NCBI GenBank assembly: GCA_029247985.1
Contig: JAQWKF010000053.1
Location: 1-12,493 of the forward strand
Length of the DNA: 12,493 bases
Source: Flavobacteriaceae bacterium
GTDB taxonomy: Bacteria > Bacteroidota > Bacteroidia > Flavobacteriales > Flavobacteriaceae
Direction of reading: 5' to 3'
Shown here: in pieces, positions 7,946 to 12,493 of the stretch
How the letters are laid out: each line of letters opens with the position of its first letter
How positions within the stretch are numbered: position 1 is the stretch's first letter
Program-made: the position numbers and the translations under genes
Notes under the pieces: generated by a model
The model's database searches: none
Seen by the model: the letters and a program-made list of their open reading frames with translations, nothing else
Told to the model about the DNA's origin: nothing

Positions 7946-8002
7946 GTAGCACTGGGCTATACAGTTCGTTTTTGAATTTTTTGCTAATTTAGTGGTGAAC
8001 AA
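7946..8002 (+). repeat. 57-bp direct repeat, copy 1
   Basis: The block begins GTAGCACTGGGCTATACAGT. It matches the block at 8923-8979 at 51 of 57 positions by my hand alignment, same orientation, 977 bases apart. Weaker similarity (CCCAAATTTGTT against CCCAAGTCTGTT) continues to the right. It lies between the VOC gene and the lipoprotein gene at 8149. Confidence 0.85.
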
Positions 8003-8148
8003 AACCCCAAATTTGTTTAAATAAATTTAGCCTATTCCGCTTTTTTCATTTTTTACAGTTTAGGGTTTTTGAATATACGCACCTGCCTTGAGGCATCGAA
8101 TGGAAGCGTATAATTTGGGTGTTGGCATCAAACTAAAGAACGAAACGA
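8003..8148 (+). other. AT-rich intergenic leader before the lipoprotein gene
   Basis: The stretch holds T- and A-rich sequence and a small perfect hairpin, TGCCT-TG-AGGCA at 8084-8095. No exact TAnnTTTG box was found, though TAATTTGG at about 8111 is a near match. It may be part of a larger decayed copy of the element represented by the 57-bp repeat. Confidence 0.4.
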
Positions 8149-8895
8149 GTGAAACACATAATTTATCTAATCCTAATTATCGCATTATCGTCTTGTAGTG
8201 TAAATAGACAAATTGGGCAATCATCTCAAGGTGTTTCGGCACGAGGATACTATGAACCAGATCCGCCAATTACCAAATCACTTTTTGACGATAAAACATC
8301 CACAATTTCAGAAGAAAACATTCAGAAAATACTTGATGGAAACTATTCACTACCTGACAACTTAAGAGTTTCGTTGGTGAAATTGGAAAGTACACAAAAC
8401 AGAGGAAATTACTATTGGAATGATGAAGAATATTTGAAATCACAACAAAAGTATTTAGACCTGTTTACTACAAAATTCAAACAATCAGGAAGAGTTCTAA
8501 AAGTTTCAAAAATCCCAGATCTATTAATATCAAACAATCCGACCTTTACAAGCATCCGAGAAGCAGCAGTCAGAACACAATCTGATATTGTTGTTATTTA
8601 TTCCATAAATAGTGATTTATACTCAAAAAACAAACTATTTTCAAAGTCAGACATAAAAGCTTTCGCAACAACTCAACTTATAATTTTGGACGTCAGAACT
8701 GGACTAATTCCTTTCTCAACAATTATTACTGAGGAATATCAGTCAAAAAGACAAGAAAACGAATTGAACGACAATGAAGCCGAAAATCGAATTAAACATG
8801 AAGCTGTGCTTTTAACAATTCAAGAAATTGGTAAACGAATAAATAGCTTTTTAAAAAATGAATACAATTACGTTGCCAATAATGGCTATAACTAA
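8149..8895 (+). CDS. Uncharacterised lipoprotein
   Basis: I do not recognise the family with confidence. The 248-residue protein starts at GTG and has a short signal peptide with lipobox LSSC (Cys16), so it should be membrane-anchored. The mature part is hydrophilic and Asn/Ser/Lys-rich, apparently alpha/beta. It has a pattern DIVVIYSINSDLY followed by AFATTQLIILDVRTGLIPFST. That pattern recalls periplasmic lipoproteins with a TolB-N/CsgG-like nucleotide-binding-type fold, but this is only a resemblance. The C-terminal third is predicted helical (residues about 200-240, Glu/Lys-rich). The gene stands alone, bracketed by the two 57-bp direct repeats. It is more AT-rich than purB or btuB, consistent with acquisition as a cassette. 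Confidence 0.72.
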   Translation: MKHIIYLILIIALSSCSVNRQIGQSSQGVSARGYYEPDPPITKSLFDDKTSTISEENIQKILDGNYSLPDNLRVSLVKLESTQNRGNYYWNDEEYLKSQQKYLDLFTTKFKQSGRVLKVSKIPDLLISNNPTFTSIREAAVRTQSDIVVIYSINSDLYSKNKLFSKSDIKAFATTQLIILDVRTGLIPFSTIITEEYQSKRQENELNDNEAENRIKHEAVLLTIQEIGKRINSFLKNEYNYVANNGYN

Positions 8896-8922
8896 TAGCT
8901 AAAACCCTTAACCTCTAAAAAT

Positions 8923-8979
8923 GTAGCACTGGGCTGTACAGTTCGTTTTTGAATTTTTTGTTACTTTAGTGATAGACAA
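8923..8979 (+). repeat. 57-bp direct repeat, copy 2
   Basis: This is the second copy of the block at 7946-8002, with six mismatches. It begins 27 bases after the lipoprotein stop and lies upstream of the DUF1801 gene. A small hairpin, CTGCC-CTA-GGCAG (9013-9025), follows it. The first copy is also followed by a CTGCC-type hairpin, suggesting a longer, diverged shared element. Confidence 0.85.
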
Positions 8980-9145
8980 TCTCCCAAGTCTGTTCTATCA
9001 TCGAACGTTTAGCTGCCCTAGGCAGACCTACGCTTTCTAATTTTTGAGCTTTTTTTGGGACACGTTAAATCACTACAGTCCAATTCATCTTACAAATATT
9101 GATGATTTTAATATTAACGAACAAGATTCTCAAAAAACGAAAGCA

Positions 9146-9574
9146 ATGGTTGAACTACATGTAACAACAAGTTCTGAGTTTAAAGACAAATTAAAATCTT
9201 ATCCTGACTTTATTCGGAATAAATTGCAATATCTCAGGGAACTTGTCCTTGAGACAGCCCAAGAAATACCTGAAGTCTCCTATTTGGAAGAAACGTTAAA
9301 ATGGGGAGAACCCAGTTTTGTCACTAAAAACGGTAGCACCCTACGAATGGATTGGAAAAGCAAATCACCGAATCAGTATCAGATGTATTTTAAGTGTACC
9401 AGTAGGTTGGTTGAGACTTTCAAACTGGTGTTTGGCGACTTGTTTGAATACGAAAAAAATAGAGCAATAATATTCCAACTTGACGAAGAAATCCCTAAAG
9501 ATGAATTAAAAAAATGTATAAAAGCATCTTTGATTTATCACAACGTAAAGCAACAGAATACATTGGGAATTTAA
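9146..9574 (+). CDS. DUF1801 domain protein
   Basis: The protein has 142 residues from the chosen ATG. Features typical of DUF1801 (YdhG-like fold) are DKLKSYPDFIRNKLQYLRELVLE, then EETLKWGEPSFVTKNGSTLRM, then a sheet ending in RAIIFQLDEEIPKDELKKCIKASLIYHN. Members are small soluble proteins, some named iron chaperones, but the activity is generally unknown. The frame stays open upstream to a TTG at 9044. I prefer the ATG because the extra 34 residues show no family resemblance and TTG starts are rare. It is followed after 12 bases by the DinB-like gene on the same strand, so co-transcription is likely. Codon usage is AT-rich compared with the housekeeping genes. Confidence 0.8.
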   Translation: MVELHVTTSSEFKDKLKSYPDFIRNKLQYLRELVLETAQEIPEVSYLEETLKWGEPSFVTKNGSTLRMDWKSKSPNQYQMYFKCTSRLVETFKLVFGDLFEYEKNRAIIFQLDEEIPKDELKKCIKASLIYHNVKQQNTLGI

Positions 9575-9586
9575 AAAATAAATAAA

Positions 9587-10117
9587 GTGAAAAAAACAGA
9601 AATAACAAACGAGCTTAAGGTAAAAGTTAATGACTTTATTTCTTTCATAAATATTTTATCTCACCAAGATTTCGAAAAAAGTGTAAACAATAAATGGAGC
9701 CCAGGACAACAATTAGAACATGTTTATTTAAGCACAAAGCCCATTGAAAAATTATTTTTGTTACCTAAACTCTTACTCCATGTTTTATATGGAAGACCAA
9801 AACGTCCTAGTAGATCATATAATGAAATTGTCAGGGATTATCAAAAATCTTTAATTAGCGGTGGAAAAGCTCCAAGTAAGTTTATGCCTAAGCATACTAC
9901 TATTAATGAAAAAGAAAGGGTACTAAACCAGCTTAATCATGTAGTGAATAAATTAGTATATAAATTTAGTCAAAAATCAGAAGAAGAATTAGATGATATT
10001 TTTTTACCACATCCATTGTTAGGCAAAGTCACATTACGCGAATTGTACTTATTCAATATATATCATATTTTGCATCATCATAATAAAACTGAGGAAAACT
10101 TAGCAAAAGTAAATTAG
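9587..10117 (+). CDS. DinB-like (YfiT/DinB superfamily) protein
   Basis: This 176-residue, mostly helical protein starts at GTG behind an A-rich upstream sequence. The pattern fits the DinB four-helix-bundle superfamily: WSPGQQLEHVYLS near residues 37-49 with candidate metal ligand His45, and a C-terminal YHILHHHNKTEENL with His160 and His164 as the other two of the usual three-histidine site. Superfamily members include metal-dependent thiol transferases, but many have no known activity. The middle region (LLPKLLLHVLYGRPKRPSRSY) is basic and less typical. It sits between DUF1801 and a small membrane protein gene, 12 and 23 bases away respectively, apparently as one accessory operon. Substrate and role cannot be inferred. 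Confidence 0.78.
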   Translation: MKKTEITNELKVKVNDFISFINILSHQDFEKSVNNKWSPGQQLEHVYLSTKPIEKLFLLPKLLLHVLYGRPKRPSRSYNEIVRDYQKSLISGGKAPSKFMPKHTTINEKERVLNQLNHVVNKLVYKFSQKSEEELDDIFLPHPLLGKVTLRELYLFNIYHILHHHNKTEENLAKVN

Positions 10118-10140
10118 TAATTAACTTTTAAATATTAAAA

Positions 10141-10539
10141 ATGATTGGTTTTTATGTTGGAATTACTACCTCTTTAATAGTAATTACTTTAATGGAGGTT
10201 TTTAAACATTTAGAAAAGAGGTTAATATCCGCTTTAACCTTAGTTGGAATTGCATTTATTTATATAGGTTTTTCTTGGCATGACATTACTTCACTTGTCA
10301 TTGTTGTTTTTGGAGTTGTACTATTTTTAGGGCTATCTTACTTTGGCTATAAGAAGAACTTTAATTTAATAATATTAGGTCTTGTTTTACACGGTATTTG
10401 GGATTTTTTGTTTCCATTTTTTAGTTCAGTTACTCCTCAAGGCTATGATATATTTTGTATAACAATAGATTTTATTTTAGCTATATATTTTTATTTTAGA
10501 GTTAATCACCTAAAAAAACCTAAAATCTCTAATTTCTAA
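10141..10539 (+). CDS. Small multi-pass membrane protein, possibly DUF6010
   Basis: The 132-residue hydrophobic protein has about five membrane helices, roughly at residues 2-21, 28-46, 49-70, 74-94 and 102-121, and a short basic C-terminal tail (VNHLKKPKISNF). The segment LGLVLHGIWDFLFP followed by GYDIFCITIDFILAIYFYF resembles DUF6010, with conserved His and Trp-Asp within the membrane. This assignment is tentative and the function is unknown. The gene follows the DinB-like gene by 23 bases on the same strand and is very AT-rich. The frame is intact with an ATG start. It is the last intact gene before the decayed membrane-protein gene. Confidence 0.65.
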   Translation: MIGFYVGITTSLIVITLMEVFKHLEKRLISALTLVGIAFIYIGFSWHDITSLVIVVFGVVLFLGLSYFGYKKNFNLIILGLVLHGIWDFLFPFFSSVTPQGYDIFCITIDFILAIYFYFRVNHLKKPKISNF

Positions 10540-10589
10540 GAAACGCTATGCAATTAGTTGTAGAGCACACACCCTGCGGAATTAGTGCA

Positions 10590-10618
10590 ATAACATAAAC
10601 GCTGGCGGATATTGTTAT
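10590..10618 (+). repeat. Imperfect inverted repeat between accessory genes
   Basis: ATAACA (10590-10595) and TGTTAT (10613-10618) form a six-base inverted pair around a 17-base spacer containing ACGCTGGCGG. It lies just upstream of the pseudogene. It may be a cassette-boundary or regulatory structure, or simply chance in AT-rich DNA. Confidence 0.25.
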
Positions 10619-10646
10619 AAGATTATTATTAAAAAAAGGAATGCAA

Positions 10647-11014
10647 ATGAAACAACAAGAAATTTTAGGTAAAATAAACGAGAACATGAGTAGAAAAAAA
10701 GACCAATTGCAATTATAGTGATTTGTGTAATTGGATTCATAGGAGCAGTTTTTACTACCCCAATAATTTTTTCATAAACCGCTCGACAAATTGGTAGTTG
10801 GTACCCCCCTTATTTAGGGGTTTCGGCAATATTTGGGTTAATCTGTATGATTGGGTTTTGAAAATAAAAAGGGGCTGCATGTGTGCACGGGTTTGTTGTT
10901 TTGAATCTAGTAGTTTTATTAACAATGGGTGCTTAGAATTAGAATATTATGGCTCTTATTGTCACAGGAATTATTATAAGAATTGAACTTAGTCATGCAA
11001 GTAAAATGGAATAA
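10647..11014 (+). pseudogene. Decayed four-helix membrane protein gene
   Basis: A good ribosome binding site (AGGA at 10637-10640) precedes ATG 10647, but the frame closes after 23 codons. A one-base loss in an A7 run (10694-10700) shifts the frame. In the shifted frame, coding character continues to TAA 11012, interrupted by stops at 10775 (TAA), 10859 (TGA), 10865 (TAA), 10934 (TAG) and 10940 (TAG). Reading through gives about 122 residues: a charged N-terminus, then four hydrophobic stretches including PIAIIVICVIGFIGAVF, YLGVSAIFGLICMIGF, GFVVLNLVVLLTMGA and IMALIVTGIII. The segment TARQIGSWYPPYLGV between helices one and two looks conserved rather than random. Several stops would be single changes from Trp or Tyr codons. 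The ancestral family is not named with confidence. Confidence 0.78.
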
Positions 11015-11163
11015 AAAATAAACGTTAAGCACAACTTGGTCTATAAATAACAGGGGGGCGGTGCTGTTTTGAAACGTAAAACTATAAATCAAAGACAGGT
11101 ACGATCTGACAGCATAGTGGCTTAAAATCCACTACTTTTTATACAAAAACCGTTAAGCCCCTA
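11015..11163. other. Intergenic region between pseudogene and mnmA
   Basis: No gene was found here. It contains two direct copies of CGTTAAGC (11023-11030 and 11151-11158), a G-rich patch (GGGGGGCGGTGCTG), and one terminator-like hairpin, listed separately. The CGTTAAGC copies may mark the edges of an inserted segment, but eight bases is weak evidence. Confidence 0.4.
11115..11140 (+). terminator. Possible intrinsic terminator
   Basis: TAGTGG (11115-11120) pairs with CCACTA (11129-11134) around an eight-base loop, followed by CTTTTT. In the plus orientation it could end transcripts from the accessory genes before they run into mnmA. The six-base stem is short, so this is tentative. Confidence 0.45.
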
Positions 11164-12493
11164 CTATCCAATCACACCAGAGCCAATCAGCTCATTGTCT
11201 AAATACCAAGCAGCAAACTGCCCAGCAGCAATGGCCGATTGGGGGGCATCAAAAACAAGGTACATCCCAGCTGCTGTCGGATGGAGTGTGGCTGACGCCA
11301 AAGGCTGTCGGTAACGTATGCGTGCCTGCACAGTCAAGGGTTGACCCGTTTGCAAGTCAGGACGTATCCAATGTACATCTGCTTGATCTATCCACAAAGC
11401 AGTGCGGTATAATCCCGGATGGTCTTTGCCCTCTCCTACGTAAATGTAATTTTTTTGAACGTCTGTTGCCAAAACGAAGAGGGGTTCCTTGGTGCCTCCA
11501 ACCGCCAAGCCCTTGCGTTGACCAACTGTAAAAAAGTGTGCACCATTGTGTGTGCCTACAATGTTGCCATCAGCAGCAGTATAGGCAAACTTCTTTGCCA
11601 GATCAGCAGGCGTATTTTCTGGTGTTTGGGCATACATGGGATGTGTAGCTGGGACTTGAATAATATCCCCTTTTTTGGTGGTAAGCTTTTGTTGTAAAAA
11701 ATCGGGTAAGCTTACCTTGCCCACAAAGCACAAGCCTTGGGAATCGCGCTTTTCAGCTGTTACTAATCCTTGTTCAGCAGCTATATTACGCACTTCTTTT
11801 TTTTGTAACTCCCCAATAGGAAACAAGGTTTTGGCAAGTTGCGCTTGGCTAAGCTGACATAAAAAATAAGACTGGTCTTTATTGGCATCTGCGCCTGCTA
11901 GTAGACGGTAAGTAGGTACTTCGACAAGCTCAGCATCCTCGACAAGCTCAGCATCCTCGACAAGCTCAGCACCCTCGACAAGCTCAGCACCCTCGACAAG
12001 CTCAGCACCCTCGACAAGATTAATGTTTTTAGCAAGCAAGGTTGCTGAGCCTGCCGGAACATTTTTAGCAAGCAAGGTTGCTGAGCCTGCCGGAACATTT
12101 TTAGCAAGCAAGGTTGCTGAGCCTGCCGAAGCAACTGTTTCTTTCCGACAATAATGGCCCGTAGCCACATAGTCCGCACCCAAAGATAGAGCGATGTCTA
12201 AAAACACATCAAATTTGATTTCACGGTTGCACAACACATCGGGGTTTGGTGTGCGACCTCGCTGATATTCGGCGAACATATAGTCCACAATGCGCTCCTT
12301 ATACTGCTTACTTAAATCAACGGTCTGAAAGGGAATACCAAGCTTTTCGGCCACCAACATCGCATCGTTGCTGTCTTCTAGCCAAGGGCAATCATCTGAG
12401 AGGGTTACCGAGTCATCGTGCCAATTTTTCATAAACAAACCAATGACCTCATAGCCTTGTTGCTGCAACAAGTAGGCAGCAACACTGGAGTCT
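11164..12493 (-). CDS. mnmA: tRNA-specific 2-thiouridylase, 5' end outside window, with internal repeat insertion
   Basis: The gene runs off the right edge. The frame is open to DSSVAAYLLQQQGYEV, the end of the SGGVDSS ATP-loop, so only about ten N-terminal residues are missing. MnmA thiolates U34 of certain tRNAs using ATP and sulfur from a relay. Visible marks are NPDVLCNREIKF with the first catalytic Cys, GADYVATGHY, DQSYFLCQLS, SQGLCFVGK with the second Cys, HFFTVGQRKGL, and a C-terminal beta domain. Between GHYCRK and YRLLAG the usual ten or so residues become about 77, made of tandem repeats (three GSATLLAKNVPA-like units, then about six ELVEGA-like units). All repeat units are multiples of three bases and the frame is intact on both sides, so the enzyme is probably still made with a surface loop of about 65 extra residues. 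That tolerance is an inference. Confidence 0.95.
   Translation of the reverse strand, partial: DSSVAAYLLQQQGYEVIGLFMKNWHDDSVTLSDDCPWLEDSNDAMLVAEKLGIPFQTVDLSKQYKERIVDYMFAEYQRGRTPNPDVLCNREIKFDVFLDIALSLGADYVATGHYCRKETVASAGSATLLAKNVPAGSATLLAKNVPAGSATLLAKNINLVEGAELVEGAELVEGAELVEDAELVEDAELVEVPTYRLLAGADANKDQSYFLCQLSQAQLAKTLFPIGELQKKEVRNIAAEQGLVTAEKRDSQGLCFVGKVSLPDFLQQKLTTKKGDIIQVPATHPMYAQTPENTPADLAKKFAYTAADGNIVGTHNGAHFFTVGQRKGLAVGGTKEPLFVLATDVQKNYIYVGEGKDHPGLYRTALWIDQADVHWIRPDLQTGQPLTVQARIRYRQPLASATLHPTAAGMYLVFDAPQSAIAAGQFAAWYLDNELIGSGVIG
11921..12018 (-). repeat. 18-bp tandem repeat array inside mnmA
   Basis: Five full head-to-tail units of TCGACAAGCTCAGCAYCC on the plus strand start at 11921, 11939, 11957, 11975 and 11993, with an eight-base partial sixth. 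Three units end CACCC and two end CATCC. Read as mnmA they encode ELVEGA or ELVEDA six-residue repeats. The core TTCGACAAGCTCAGC resembles half of a REP-like palindrome. Confidence 0.95.
12026..12133 (-). repeat. 36-bp tandem repeat array inside mnmA
   Basis: Three adjacent 36-base units lie at 12026-12061, 12062-12097 and 12098-12133. The first two are identical and the third differs only near its end. Each contains GGTTGCTGAGCCTGCCG on the plus strand, the reverse complement of the core in the 18-bp array (TTCGRCARGCTCAGCA). Read as mnmA they encode GSATLLAKNVPA-type repeats. The third unit completes a palindrome, GTTGCT (12113-12118) with AGCAAC (12130-12135). Confidence 0.95.

Noticed and set aside
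9044..9145. Extended TTG start for the DUF1801 gene
   Set aside because: The 34 extra residues do not resemble the family, and an internal ATG at 9146 begins the conserved domain.
10692..10718. Programmed -1 frameshift at A_AAA_AAA joining the short frame to the downstream hydrophobic frame
   Set aside because: The heptamer is slippery, but the new frame meets four further stop sites before its natural end, which fits a decayed gene better than programmed recoding.
10798..10986. 62-codon plus-strand open frame starting at TTG
   Set aside because: The neighbouring frame carries the membrane-protein pattern of the pseudogene, and this one has no ribosome binding site or family resemblance.
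11023..11158. Integron attC site, because GTTAAGC matches GTTRRRY
   Set aside because: The two copies are direct rather than inverted, no paired RYYYAAC with inner L sites was found, and there is no integrase in the window.
12026..12133. CRISPR array (36-bp repeats)
   Set aside because: The units are directly adjacent with no spacers, lie in frame inside mnmA, and no cas gene is nearby.
11898..12179. 93-codon open frame on the minus strand, overlapping mnmA in another frame
   Set aside because: It exists only because the 18- and 36-bp repeats lack stops in several frames. MnmA motifs on both sides fix the real frame.

Overview
The window looks like a chromosomal segment of a member of the Flavobacteriaceae (phylum Bacteroidota). 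The support is: several TAnnTTTG -7 promoter boxes just upstream of start codons, weak Shine-Dalgarno signals, an ECF sigma / anti-sigma / DUF4252 gene set typical of this group, a SusC/BtuB-style TonB receptor, and protein sequences that read as flavobacterial (PurB, MnmA, DUF6580). I had no database access, so family names come from motif recognition.

Layout. 1-1372 (+): adenylosuccinate lyase purB with its own promoter box. 1369-3370 (-): a tightly packed operon, read right to left: ECF sigma factor, single-pass anti-sigma-like protein, and two DUF4252 proteins (one secreted, one lipoprotein). 3487-4860 (+): a lipoprotein S41 (C-terminal-processing type) peptidase, divergent from the sigma operon. 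4857-6701 (-): a BtuB-like TonB-dependent receptor under a complete cobalamin riboswitch (about 6765-6928). 7011-7904 (+): divergent from it, a DUF6580 membrane protein and a VOC (glyoxalase-fold) protein.

From about 7905 to 11163 the character changes to an AT-rich accessory stretch with loosely spaced small genes: an unrecognised lipoprotein bracketed by two copies of a 57-bp direct repeat, then DUF1801, DinB-like and small membrane-protein genes. After these comes a heavily decayed four-helix membrane-protein pseudogene with one frameshift and five in-frame stops. Housekeeping sequence resumes with mnmA (11164 to past the right edge, minus strand).

The most striking item is inside mnmA. 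About 213 bp of in-frame tandem repeats (five 18-bp units plus a partial one, and three 36-bp units) sit between the conserved GHYCRK and DQSYF segments. Both arrays carry the same palindromic core, TTCGRCARGCTCAGCA, in opposite orientations. This looks like a REP-like intergenic palindrome that entered an essential tRNA-modification gene, expanded, and is now translated as repeated peptides. The other points of interest are the repeat-bracketed cassette, the decayed membrane gene, and the link of DUF6580 to the B12-regulated receptor. I found no clear candidate for a wholly new multi-gene system.
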